Source: Solimonas thermocellulolyticum
GTDB lineage: Bacteria; Pseudomonadota; Gammaproteobacteria; Nevskiales; Nevskiaceae
Assembly (NCBI RefSeq): GCF_040327995.1
Contig: NZ_JBEPIJ010000005.1
Coordinates: 62,001-126,000 of the forward strand
Direction: 5' to 3'
DNA: 64,000 nt
Shown: piece after piece, positions 48,912 to 57,305 of the stretch
Numbering within the stretch: the stretch's first letter is position 1
Layout: the number at the start of each line of letters is the position of its first letter
Notes under the pieces: generated by a model
Seen by the model: the letters and a program-made list of their open reading frames with translations, nothing else
Told to the model about the DNA's origin: nothing
Databases searched by the model: none
Made by a program: the position numbers and the translations under genes

Positions 48912-50507
48912 TTACGCCCGCCCTGGCAGTATGCTCGACCGTGCTTCGGGTAGCGGATCCGGATAATCCAGCGTGTAGTGCAGGCCGCGGCTCTCGCGGC
49001 GCGACAGCGCCGAGCGCACGATCAAGTCGGCGACGGTCACCAGATTGCGCAGTTCCACCAGGTCCGCGCTGATGCGGTAGTTTCCGTAGAACTCCTGGAT
49101 CTCCTGCTGCAACAGCTCGACACGGTGGCGCGCGCGCGTAAGGCGCTTGGTGGTCCGCACGATGCCGACGTAATCCCACATGAAGGTGCGCAGCTCCAGC
49201 CAGTTGTGCGAGACCACGACGTCCTCGTCCGAATCGCGCACGCGGCTTTCGTCCCAGGGCCGCAGCGCTGCGGGGGCGCGCCGCCCGGGCAGCGTGGCGA
49301 TCAGCTCCTGTGCCGCGGCCTCGGCGAAGACCAGACATTCGAGCAGCGAGTTCGAGGCCAGTCGGTTGGCGCCGTGCAAGCCGGTGCAGGCGACTTCGCC
49401 GATCGCATACAGACCCGCGATGTCGGTGCGCGCGGCGAGGTCGGTGACGACGCCGCCGCAAGTGAAATGCGCCGACGGCACGACCGGGATCGGCTCACGC
49501 GTGATGTCGATGCCGAGCTCGAGGCAGCGCGCGTGGATGCTGGGGAAGTGGCTGCGGATGAAGTCCGCCGGCTTGTGGGTGATGTCGAGCAGCACGTACT
49601 TGATGCCCAGGCGCTTCATCTCGTAGTCGATGGCACGGGCGACGATGTCGCGCGGTGCGAGTTCGGCGCGCGCGTCGAACCGCGGCATGAAACGCTCGCC
49701 CGCTGTGCCGTCGGCCTCGGGCAGGCGCAGCACCGCGCCTTCTCCGCGCAAGGCCTCGCTGATCAAAAAATTGCGAGCTTCGGGGTGATACAGGCAGGTG
49801 GGATGGAACTGCATGAATTCCATGTTGGCGATGCGGCAGCCGGCACGCCAGGCCATGGCGATGCCGTCGCCGGAGGCGCCGTGCGGGTTGCTCGAATACA
49901 GGTAGACCTGGTTGGCGCCACCGGTGGCGAGCACCACCGCACGTGCCGCGACCGCCTCGACGCTGCCGTGGTCGAGGTCGAGCAGGTAGGCGCCGAGCAC
50001 CGAGCCGGCCCGGCGGTCGACGATCAGATCGACGGCGATCGCGTGCTCGCGTACGTGGATGAGCGGATGCGCCGCGGCGATGCCAGAGAGGGTCGTTTCG
50101 ACCGCGCGGCCGGTGGCGTCGGCGGCGTGTACGACGCGGCGGTGACTGTGGCCACCTTCGCGCGTCAGGTGCAGGCCGTAGCCGCCGGCGTCGTCTTCGT
50201 CGCGGGTGAACTCCACGCCCTGATCGATCAGCCAGCGGATGCAGGCCGGGCCGCGTTCCACGGCAAAGCGCACGGCGCGCTCGTCGCAGAGCCCGGCACC
50301 AGCGATGAGCGTGTCGCGGACGTGATTCTCGAGCGAATCCTCGGCATCCAGCACGGCCGAGATACCGCCCTGTGCCCACAGCGTGCTGCCGCTCGTCAAC
50401 GGTCCCTTGGAGACGACGGTGACGGCGACCCCGGCCTGGGCCAGGCGCAGCGCACAGGACAGGCCGGCGGCGCCGCTGCCGATGACCAGCACCTCGGTGG
50501 CATCCAT
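48912..50507 (-). CDS. nadB: L-aspartate oxidase
   Basis: NadB oxidises L-aspartate to iminoaspartate, the first step of NAD synthesis, with NadA making quinolinate next. The 531-residue flavoprotein belongs to the succinate dehydrogenase/fumarate reductase family: EVLVIGSGAAGLSCALRLAQ at the start, LWAQGGISAVLDAEDS, MEFMQFHPTCLYHPEARNFL, the active-site GEGAVLR region, and HFTCGGVVTDLAARTDIAGL. It converges with ygfX and is divergent from rpoE, an arrangement common in pseudomonads and relatives. FAD here is non-covalent in the known family. Confidence 0.96.
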   Translation of the reverse strand: MDATEVLVIGSGAAGLSCALRLAQAGVAVTVVSKGPLTSGSTLWAQGGISAVLDAEDSLENHVRDTLIAGAGLCDERAVRFAVERGPACIRWLIDQGVEFTRDEDDAGGYGLHLTREGGHSHRRVVHAADATGRAVETTLSGIAAAHPLIHVREHAIAVDLIVDRRAGSVLGAYLLDLDHGSVEAVAARAVVLATGGANQVYLYSSNPHGASGDGIAMAWRAGCRIANMEFMQFHPTCLYHPEARNFLISEALRGEGAVLRLPEADGTAGERFMPRFDARAELAPRDIVARAIDYEMKRLGIKYVLLDITHKPADFIRSHFPSIHARCLELGIDITREPIPVVPSAHFTCGGVVTDLAARTDIAGLYAIGEVACTGLHGANRLASNSLLECLVFAEAAAQELIATLPGRRAPAALRPWDESRVRDSDEDVVVSHNWLELRTFMWDYVGIVRTTKRLTRARHRVELLQQEIQEFYGNYRISADLVELRNLVTVADLIVRSALSRRESRGLHYTLDYPDPLPEARSSILPGRA

Positions 50508-50652
50508 TCTTTTGTATCCAGGGGTTGTTAGAATCCGTGGATTATTCGTGATCCGTGTCCGCCGCGGCTATCGGGGCGGGTACGGCTGCAGGGTGCCGTG
50601 GGGGATCGATGAGTCTCGCACAGCCGCGCGGCGCGCCGCGCCAGGGTCTTGA

Positions 50653-51225
50653 ATGTCCGGCAACAACATCGACGAACAGCTCGTGGCGCGCGCGCAGCAG
50701 GGCGATCAGCGCGCGTTCGAGCTCTTGGTGCGCAAGTACCAGTACAAGATCGTGCAGCTGGTCGGGCGGCTGGTCGGCGAGGCGGAGGCCTCCGACGTGG
50801 CCCAGGAAACCTTCATCCGCGCTTGGCGCGCGCTGCCGGGTTTTCGCGGCCAGTCGGCCTTCTATACCTGGCTGTACCGCATCGGCATCAACACGGCGAA
50901 GAATCACATCGTCTCGCGTGGACGCCGACCGGCCGATCAGGACATCGACGTCGCCGAAGCCGAACTTTACGGGCACACCGAGCATCTAAGCGACGTGGAT
51001 ACGCCCGAGGCCGAGTTGCTGTCGGACGAGATCCGAGCGCGCGTGGCGACCACCATCGCCGGTTTGCCGCCCGATTTGCGCAAGGCGATCACATTGCGAG
51101 AACTCGAAGGGCTGTCGTACGAGGAGATTGCGGAAGTGATGGATTGTCCCATCGGCACCGTGCGATCGCGTATCTTCCGCGCACGCGAAGCGATCGATGC
51201 GGCGCTCAAGCCCCTTTTGGATTGA
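50653..51225 (+). CDS. rpoE: ECF sigma factor RpoE (sigma-24)
   Basis: RpoE directs transcription of envelope-stress genes and is held inactive by RseA. The 190-residue protein has region 2 (VARAQQGDQRAFELLVRKYQ; ASDVAQETFIRAWRALPGF) and region 4 (LRKAITLRELEGLSYEEIAE; CPIGTVRSRIFRAREAIDAAL). It heads rpoE-rseA-rseB-rseC-mucD. The 145 bases upstream, shared with the divergent nadB, contain no sequence I would call a sigma-E promoter of the GGAACTT/TCTGA type, so autoregulation is not evident from sequence. Confidence 0.97.
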   Translation: MSGNNIDEQLVARAQQGDQRAFELLVRKYQYKIVQLVGRLVGEAEASDVAQETFIRAWRALPGFRGQSAFYTWLYRIGINTAKNHIVSRGRRPADQDIDVAEAELYGHTEHLSDVDTPEAELLSDEIRARVATTIAGLPPDLRKAITLRELEGLSYEEIAEVMDCPIGTVRSRIFRAREAIDAALKPLLD

Positions 51226-51310
51226 GCGCATGGCATCGGTTACGGTCATTCGTATGGCAGGTGCTTTTTGGCGCGTGGCGAGGCGCCTGATGAGGTTGCG
51301 GGTATAGATC

Positions 51311-51949
51311 ATGGCCAAGGATTCTTTGTCTGCGCTGCTGGACGGTGAATGCAGCCCCGATGAACTCGACCGCATTCTCGACGAGATGCAGCGCTCCCCG
51401 GAGCTCAAGGCGACCTGGAGTCGCCTGTGCCTCGGCCGTGACGCCCGTGAGGGTGTGATCGTGCGCAAGGCGCAGCCCTGCATCTGCGCCGAGGTCATGC
51501 GTCGGCTCGACGCGCAGGACCCGGCGCCGCGGGCCAAGGTCGTGCCCCTGGTTGCAGCAGCGGCGCCGCGCCGGTGGACGCGCTGGAAGCCAGCGCTCGG
51601 GCTCGCCGCGGCGGCCTGTGTGGCCGCGGTGGCCGTGACCATTGGCGTGCAGGCGCCAAGCGATCCGGCGGCGGCGCCCGGCCTCGCCGAGCCGCAGCGC
51701 GCAATGCCAGTCGCCGCGCCGTCCAAGGGCGGACGCGCGGGCGCTCTGCAGGTGGTGTCGGCCGGGGCGGAAAATCTTCCGCAACAGGCGCTCAGCGACG
51801 AGCTGCGCCAGTACATGATCGAGCACAGCAGCGCGCTCGCCGATCGCGGCATGGGCGCCACGCTCTCGTATGCGCGTTTCGCCGCGCACAGCGCCGGCGA
51901 CAGCGGTTTGCAGCCGGTGAGCTTTGGCGTTTCCGGAGAAAAGCCTTGA
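51311..51949 (+). CDS. rseA: Anti-sigma-E factor RseA (MucA-like)
   Basis: A 212-residue single-pass protein. The N-terminal cytoplasmic domain (MAKDSLSALLDGECSPDELD) is the sigma-binding RseA/MucA type; a membrane helix lies at about residues 94-113 (KPALGLAAAACVAAVAVTIG); the periplasmic part is Ala-rich and would bind RseB and be cut by DegS/AlgW under stress. Unusually the cytoplasmic domain has four cysteines (C14, C40, C57, C59), which could make release redox-sensitive, as reported for other zinc or thiol anti-sigma factors. Its stop overlaps the TTG start of rseB. Confidence 0.92.
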   Translation: MAKDSLSALLDGECSPDELDRILDEMQRSPELKATWSRLCLGRDAREGVIVRKAQPCICAEVMRRLDAQDPAPRAKVVPLVAAAAPRRWTRWKPALGLAAAACVAAVAVTIGVQAPSDPAAAPGLAEPQRAMPVAAPSKGGRAGALQVVSAGAENLPQQALSDELRQYMIEHSSALADRGMGATLSYARFAAHSAGDSGLQPVSFGVSGEKP

Positions 51950-52959
51950 GCCGAATCGCCGGTCTTGCGCTGCTGCTCGCCGCCGGCGCGGCGCATGCCG
52001 AAGACCCGGCGAGCATGCTGGTGCGGGTCAGTGAGGCGGCCCGTGAGGTCAATTACGAAGGCGTCGTCGTCTATCAGGGTCAGAATCGACTCGAAACGCT
52101 CAAGGTCGTACACGGTTTTCGCGATGGCGTCGAACTCGAACGAGTGGAGGCGCTGACCGGCGCGCCGCGCGAGATCGTCAAGCGCGACGGCAAGGTGATC
52201 TGCCTTTTGCCGCGTGATCGCAAGTTCACGCTCGATCGGCCCACGCCCAAGGGCTTGTTCCCGACGCTGACGCCGGAGCGCGTCGCGCAGCTCGCAGCAG
52301 TCTACGACTTCAAAAGCATCGGCAGCGCGCGTATCGCCGGGCGCAGCTGCGAGGGCATGGCCATCACGCCGCGCGATGGCTTTCGCTACGGTTATCAGAT
52401 CTGGGCCGACGCCCAGACGCATGTGCCGCTGAAGGTCAACCTCATCGCGCGCGACGGCCGCGTGCTCGAACAGATGATGTTCACCGAGGTGCGTTTCCCC
52501 GAGGAGATCGTCGATACGCGCTTCGACGAGGCGCTGGCCGAGTACGAGGAACGCAAGGCCGTGGCCGCCGCCGAGGCACAGCAGCGTCTGGAGCAGGCGC
52601 GTCAGGCCGGCTGGCGTTTCGGGCCGCTGCCACCGGGTTTTCGCGTGACCACGCGCAGCCTGCGCCAGACCGCCGACGGGCGCGGCATCGTCGAGCACGT
52701 GGTGCTGACCGACGGATTGACCGCGATATCGGTGTTCAGCACCCAGCGTCACGAGACCTCCGCACCGGTCCTGCAGGGTGAGTCACGCATGGGCGCGATG
52801 CACGCTTTCGGTCGGGTGATGGGACAGGTGCACATCACCGTCGTCGGCGAGGCGCCGGAAGAAACCGTGCGCCTGATCGGCGAGAGCGTGCAGTTCCCCG
52901 AGGGTGTGGTCCCCATCGACGCGCCGACGCTCGAGGACGCACCCCGGACCAGTCCTTGA
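51946..52959 (+). CDS. rseB: Sigma-E regulatory protein RseB (MucB-like)
   Basis: RseB is a periplasmic protein that binds RseA, shields it from proteolysis and senses lipid or LPS stress. The 337-residue protein begins at a TTG overlapping the rseA stop (TTGA), which is well supported because it opens a clean signal peptide (MSRIAGLALLLAAGAAHA) and no ATG is available before mature residue 8. The MucB/RseB domains follow: YEGVVVYQGQNRLETLKVVH, LPRDRKFTLDRPTPKGLFP, YDFKSIGSARIAGRSCEGMA and, in the C-terminal half, GWRFGPLPPGFRVTTRSLR. Confidence 0.93.
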   Translation: MSRIAGLALLLAAGAAHAEDPASMLVRVSEAAREVNYEGVVVYQGQNRLETLKVVHGFRDGVELERVEALTGAPREIVKRDGKVICLLPRDRKFTLDRPTPKGLFPTLTPERVAQLAAVYDFKSIGSARIAGRSCEGMAITPRDGFRYGYQIWADAQTHVPLKVNLIARDGRVLEQMMFTEVRFPEEIVDTRFDEALAEYEERKAVAAAEAQQRLEQARQAGWRFGPLPPGFRVTTRSLRQTADGRGIVEHVVLTDGLTAISVFSTQRHETSAPVLQGESRMGAMHAFGRVMGQVHITVVGEAPEETVRLIGESVQFPEGVVPIDAPTLEDAPRTSP

Positions 52960-52967
52960 CGGCGCCC

Positions 52968-53438
52968 ATGATCGAAGAGCGTGCCATCGTTGCACGGGTA
53001 GATGACCAGGGTAGCGTCTGGGTGCGTCCGTACGGTGTGGAGTCCTGTCCCAAGTGCGCGCGCGGTGAGGGCTGCGGCGGCGGCGTGCTGGCTCGGCTGC
53101 TCGGGCGCCGGCGCCCGGAAATTCGCGTCGGAGGGCGTCTCGACGGATTACGCGCGGGTGACGCCGTCGTCGTCGGGGTCGAGGAGTCGGCGCTGATGCT
53201 GGCCTCGCTGTGGGTCTATTTGGTGCCGCTGGCCGGCATGTTCCTGGCGGGCGCGTTCGCGCATCTGGCGTTGAAGGCGCATGACGTGCTGGTCGCCGCC
53301 TTCGGGCTCACCGGTCTCGTCGGAGGATTCGTCCTAACTCACTGGGCGGGTCGGCGGGCCGAGACGGTGTCCCGCTACCTGCCCGTGCTCGTGCGTCGCT
53401 TGCCCGAGGCCCGTGCCGACTGTCCGCGAGCCGGCTGA
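52968..53438 (+). CDS. rseC: RseC-family membrane protein
   Basis: A 156-residue inner-membrane protein of the RseC/MucC family, linked to sigma-E control and to reduction of SoxR. The N-terminal half has a cysteine cluster (SCPKCARGEGCGGG) that likely binds an Fe-S cluster or metal; two membrane helices follow at about residues 73-93 and 100-118 (LASLWVYLVPLAGMFLAGAF, VLVAAFGLTGLVGGFVLTHW). I take the ATG at 52968; a TTG at 52956 overlapping the rseB stop would add four residues and cannot be excluded. Confidence 0.9.
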   Translation: MIEERAIVARVDDQGSVWVRPYGVESCPKCARGEGCGGGVLARLLGRRRPEIRVGGRLDGLRAGDAVVVGVEESALMLASLWVYLVPLAGMFLAGAFAHLALKAHDVLVAAFGLTGLVGGFVLTHWAGRRAETVSRYLPVLVRRLPEARADCPRAG

Positions 53439-53524
53439 GGCACGACGCCAGCGGTTTGAATTTCTGCGCCGAATCCATTGAAATTCGCCCCACCCGGCGT
53501 TCCGCCGTGCCGGTTGGAGCGGTT

Positions 53525-55000
53525 ATGCAGCGTGTCGTCCGCCTGGCGCGGCGCTCGATCCCACTGGTTCTTCTCGGTCTGGTCGCCTGCGAGCGCAGCG
53601 CCCCCACCATGCCCGGGGGCTACCCCGATTTCGCCGACCTGGTCGAGCGTGTGTCCCCGGCCGTCGTGAACATCAGCACGGTTGCGTCGGAAGCGGCCGC
53701 GACCGACGGTGCGCAGGTGCCGCTGCAGCCGGAATCCTTCGAGGATGCCCCCGAGTGGCTGCGGCGCTTCTTCGACCAGCATCCCGAGCCGCTCGCTCCG
53801 GAGGCTGACACGCCGGACGCGTATCCGCCGCCGCAGCAGTCGCTGGGCTCGGGCTTCATCCTCTCCGAGGACGGCTACATCCTGACCAACTACCACGTGG
53901 TCCGCGGGGCGCGTGAGGTCATCGTGCGCCTGCTCGACCGCCGGCAGTTCGTGGCCGAGTTGATCGGAAGCGACGAGGCGAGCGATCTGGCGCTGTTGCG
54001 CATCGATGCCAGTGACCTGCCGGTGGCGCGTCTGGCCAAGGACTCCGGGAATTTGCGGCCCGGGCAGTGGGTGCTGGCCATCGGCTCACCTTTCGGCTTC
54101 GACTACTCGGTGACCGCCGGCATCGTTTCCGCCAAGGGGCGGGCGCTGGCCACCGAGCAGTACGTGCCCTTCATCCAGACCGACGTCGCGATCAACCCCG
54201 GCAACTCCGGCGGGCCGCTGTTCAACCTCGCCGGCGAGGTCGTCGGCGTGAACTCGCAGATTTATTCTCAGTCCGGCGGCTATCAGGGTGTTTCGTTCTC
54301 GATTCCGATCGACGTCGCAGCGAAGGTTGCTCGGCAGTTGCGCGAGACCGGCACGGTGACGCGCGGCTGGCTCGGCGTGGTCGTGCAGGAGGTCGACCGC
54401 AACCTGGCCCAGCAGTTCGGGATCGACAAGCCCGAAGGCGCGCTGATCGCACGCGTGTTGCCCGAGAGTCCGGCTGCACGTGCCGGTCTGCGTGAGGGCG
54501 ATGTGATCCTGCGCTACAACGGTGAGCCGCTGCCGAGCTCATCGAGCCTACCGCACCTGGTCGGCGTGACCGATCCGGGCGAGATTGCGACGCTCGAAGT
54601 GATCCGCGGCGGTCGGCGATTACGGGTGGATGTTGCCGTCGGTACCCTGCGCGCCGAACCATTGGCGCAGGATGGTCCTGCGGCGCCGGCCCCGATGCCC
54701 GCTGCGCGCACTCGGCTCGGACTCGAACTGCGGGCACTGACAGCCGAGGAGCGCCGCGACGCGCAGGTGATGCACGGTGGTCTCATGGTGGTCGCGGTGA
54801 CCGATGGTCCGGCGGCTCGCGCCGGCGTGCGCCCCGGGGACGTGCTGCTGCAGATCGGCGGTCAGCGGGTGGACAGTCTCGAACGCTTCGCCGAAGTCAC
54901 CGAGCGCCTGATCCCGGGTCAGACCGTCGCCGTGCTGGTGCAGCGCCGCGGCGCGCCGCTATTTCTGGCACTGGACGTGCCGGTCTCTGCCCGCGACTAA
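53525..55000 (+). CDS. mucD: DegP/MucD-family periplasmic serine protease, apparently a lipoprotein
   Basis: A 491-residue HtrA protease that degrades misfolded envelope proteins. Triad residues are H124 (NYHVVRG), D154 (SDLALLRI) and S228 (GNSGGPL); two PDZ domains follow (about residues 280-365 and 400-490). In place of a cleavable export signal the N-terminus MQRVVRLARRSIPLVLLGLV with AC after it forms a lipobox (LVAC, cysteine 22), predicting lipid anchoring. The ATG at 53525 is used; the frame from 53456 has no export signal at its start. It ends the sigma-E operon and is followed by a block of hairpins. Confidence 0.93.
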   Translation: MQRVVRLARRSIPLVLLGLVACERSAPTMPGGYPDFADLVERVSPAVVNISTVASEAAATDGAQVPLQPESFEDAPEWLRRFFDQHPEPLAPEADTPDAYPPPQQSLGSGFILSEDGYILTNYHVVRGAREVIVRLLDRRQFVAELIGSDEASDLALLRIDASDLPVARLAKDSGNLRPGQWVLAIGSPFGFDYSVTAGIVSAKGRALATEQYVPFIQTDVAINPGNSGGPLFNLAGEVVGVNSQIYSQSGGYQGVSFSIPIDVAAKVARQLRETGTVTRGWLGVVVQEVDRNLAQQFGIDKPEGALIARVLPESPAARAGLREGDVILRYNGEPLPSSSSLPHLVGVTDPGEIATLEVIRGGRRLRVDVAVGTLRAEPLAQDGPAAPAPMPAARTRLGLELRALTAEERRDAQVMHGGLMVVAVTDGPAARAGVRPGDVLLQIGGQRVDSLERFAEVTERLIPGQTVAVLVQRRGAPLFLALDVPVSARD

Positions 55001-55145
55001 GAGCCTGTGAATCTTTCAGGCTCTCAGGCCGGCCAGGGATGGCCGGACGCGCATCCGGTCCGCAAGGGCTCGATGCATGGGAGCAAGTCCGGGCCTGTAC
55101 CGGACTTGCGACAGAAGAAATGCACAGGACGTGCATTTCTTCACG
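55001..55145. repeat. Array of five hairpins between mucD and the glutaredoxin-like gene
   Basis: The 161-base gap after mucD folds into successive perfect stems: GAGCCTG/CAGGCTC (55001-55023), CCGGCCA/TGGCCGG (about 55029-55046), CCGGA/TCCGG (about 55043-55060), GCAAGTCCGG/CCGGACTTGC (about 55083-55110) and AAGAAATGCAC/GTGCATTTCTT (about 55116-55142). None is followed by a T run, so they are not a normal terminator. The pattern, with GGGATG between arms, resembles dispersed repetitive extragenic elements. No gene is present. Confidence 0.65.
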
Positions 55146-55161
55146 GACTCTGAGTTCGCGC

Positions 55162-55401
55162 ATGCGCAGGCTGCTGCTGCTTGGCCGTCCGGACTGCCAC
55201 TTGTGCGAGGCTTTCGAGCAGGCATTGCGCGAAGGTCCGCTCCCCGACGGCTGCGTCGTCGATCATGCCTGCGTCGATGATCGCGGGGAGTGGCGCATGC
55301 GTTACGGACGGCGGATTCCAGTGCTGCTCGACGAGGACGGCCGAGTGCTGGCCGAGGGCGTGTTCGATCCAGCCGCGCTGAGTGCTGGCATGCGCCCCTG
55401 A
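55162..55401 (+). CDS. Glutaredoxin-like (DUF836) small redox protein
   Basis: A 79-residue protein with a thioredoxin-like fold: MRRLLLLGRPDCHLCEAFEQ contains the redox pair CHLC at residues 12-15, and RYGRRIPVLLDEDGRVLAEG holds the cis-proline loop and following strand. It matches the DUF836 family of short glutaredoxin-like proteins with no known substrate. The ATG at 55162 is right after the hairpin block; the frame from 55039 runs through that block and is not coding. The gene lies between the sigma-E operon and lepA, 85 bases before the lepA GTG. Confidence 0.87.
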   Translation: MRRLLLLGRPDCHLCEAFEQALREGPLPDGCVVDHACVDDRGEWRMRYGRRIPVLLDEDGRVLAEGVFDPAALSAGMRP

Positions 55402-55485
55402 GCCGGTATACTGCGCCGGTTTTGTTCAGCCCCGGTTGCGCACGAACTCTTCCGGGCGCAGATCCTTCGAGAACCCTTCAGCCCC

Positions 55486-57291
55486 GTGCGTCAGGACCAC
55501 ATCCGTAATTTCTGCATCATCGCCCATATCGATCACGGCAAGTCGACGCTCGCGGACCGTTTCATCCAGCTCACCGGCGGACTCGAACAGCGCGAGATGA
55601 CCGATCAGGTGCTCGACAGCAATCCGATCGAGCGCGAGCGCGGCATCACGATCAAGGCGCAGGCGGTGCAGCTGCACTACCGTGCGCGCAACGGCGAGCT
55701 CTACCAATTCAACCTGATCGACACGCCGGGGCATGTGGACTTTTCCTACGAAGTGTCGCGCTCGCTGGCGGCCTGCGAAGGCGCACTGCTGGTGGTCGAC
55801 GCCTCGCAGGGCGTCGAGGCGCAGTCGGTGGCGAACTGCTACACGGCGATCGAGCAGAACCTCGAAGTGCTGACGGTGCTCAATAAGATCGACCTGCAGA
55901 ACGCCGAGCCCGAGCGCGTCTGTGACGAAATCGAGCAGATCATCGGCGTGCCCGCGGCCGATGCACTGCGCGTGTCGGCCAAGACTGGCCTGAATGTGCC
56001 GGAAGTCCTCGAAGCCGTGGTCCACAAGCTACCGCCGCCCAAGGGCGATCCGCAGGCGCGGCTGCAGGCGCTGATCATCGACTCCTGGTTCGACAACTAC
56101 CTGGGCGTGGTGTCGCTGGTGCGTATCGTCAACGGTCCTGGTCTGGCCAAGGGCGACAAGATCCGCGTGATGTCGACGGGGCGCGACCACGAGATCACGA
56201 TGCTCGGCGTCCATACGCCAAAGCGCGTGTTCAAAGACCGCCTCGAATGCGGCGAAGTCGGTTTCATCGTCGCCGGGATCAAGGACATCTTCGGTGCACC
56301 GGTCGGTGACACGCTCACGCTCGCGAGCAAGCCTTGCGCGGCGCCGCTGCCAGGGTTCCGTCAGGTGCAGCCGCGCGTGTTCGCCGGCATGTTCCCGGTG
56401 GATGCCGACGATTTCGAGGACTTTCGCGAATCGCTGCAGAAGCTGCGCCTGAACGACTCGGCCTTGCAGTTCGAGCCGGAGAGCTCGTCCGCGCTGGGCT
56501 TCGGCTTTCGCATCGGTTTTCTCGGCATGCTGCACATGGACATCGTGCAGGAGCGCCTGGAACGTGAATACCACCTCAATCTGATCACCACGGCGCCGTC
56601 GGTGGTCTACGAAGTACTGCGCACGGACGGCGCGGTGATCAAGATCGACAATCCCGCCAAGCTTCCAGATCCGGGTTCGATCGAGGAGATCCGCGAGCCG
56701 ATCATCGATGCCCGCATCCTGATGCCGCCGGACTACGTTGGTCCGGTGATGCAGCTGTGTATGGAAAAGCGCGGTGTGCAGAAGAACCTGCGCTATCTGG
56801 GATCGCAGGTGCAGCTCGAGGTCGAGATGCCGCTGGCCGAGGTCGTGCTCGACTTCTTCGACCGACTCAAGAGCGCCTCGCGCGGTTTTGCTTCGTTCGA
56901 GTACGAGTTCGTGCGCTTCCAGGCCAGCGACCTGGTCAAGCTCGACGTGCTGGTCAACGGCGATCGTGTCGATGCGCTGGCGACGATCGTGCATCGCGAT
57001 GCGGCCTATCCGCGCGGACGAGATTTGTGCGAGCGCATGCAGGAAGTGATCCACCGCCAGATGTTCGACATCGCGATCCAGGCGGCGATCGGCTCGAAGA
57101 TCATCGCGCGCACGACGGTCAAAGCCTTGCGCAAAGACGTCACTGCCAAGTGTTACGGTGGCGACGTCAGCCGCAAGCGCAAGCTGCTGGAGAAGCAGAA
57201 AGAGGGCAAGAAGCGTATGAAGGCCGTGGGCAATGTCGAAATCCCGCAGGAAGCCTTCCTCGCAGTGCTCGGCGTCGATCGCAAAAAGTAG
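55486..57291 (+). CDS. lepA: Elongation factor 4 (LepA), ribosome back-translocase
   Basis: LepA is a translational GTPase that helps stalled or mis-translocated ribosomes. The 601-residue protein has G-domain motifs IAHIDHGKSTLADRF, DTPGHVDF and NKIDL, the switch segment ERERGITIKAQ, and the unique LepA C-terminus (DVTAKCYGGDVSRKRKLLEK; KRMKAVGNVEIPQEAFLAVL). Translation starts at a GTG (55486), giving VRQDHIRNFCIIAHIDHGK, as in other LepA proteins. It begins the housekeeping run lepA-lepB-DUF4845-rnc-era-recO-pdxJ-acpS. Confidence 0.97.
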   Translation: MRQDHIRNFCIIAHIDHGKSTLADRFIQLTGGLEQREMTDQVLDSNPIERERGITIKAQAVQLHYRARNGELYQFNLIDTPGHVDFSYEVSRSLAACEGALLVVDASQGVEAQSVANCYTAIEQNLEVLTVLNKIDLQNAEPERVCDEIEQIIGVPAADALRVSAKTGLNVPEVLEAVVHKLPPPKGDPQARLQALIIDSWFDNYLGVVSLVRIVNGPGLAKGDKIRVMSTGRDHEITMLGVHTPKRVFKDRLECGEVGFIVAGIKDIFGAPVGDTLTLASKPCAAPLPGFRQVQPRVFAGMFPVDADDFEDFRESLQKLRLNDSALQFEPESSSALGFGFRIGFLGMLHMDIVQERLEREYHLNLITTAPSVVYEVLRTDGAVIKIDNPAKLPDPGSIEEIREPIIDARILMPPDYVGPVMQLCMEKRGVQKNLRYLGSQVQLEVEMPLAEVVLDFFDRLKSASRGFASFEYEFVRFQASDLVKLDVLVNGDRVDALATIVHRDAAYPRGRDLCERMQEVIHRQMFDIAIQAAIGSKIIARTTVKALRKDVTAKCYGGDVSRKRKLLEKQKEGKKRMKAVGNVEIPQEAFLAVLGVDRKK

Positions 57292-57305
57292 CTCGGGGGC
57301 CTCCT

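Noticed and set aside
50508..50652. A sigma-E autoregulatory promoter upstream of rpoE
   Set aside because: No GGAACTT-like -35 with a TCTGA/TCAAA-like -10 at 16-17 bases could be found.
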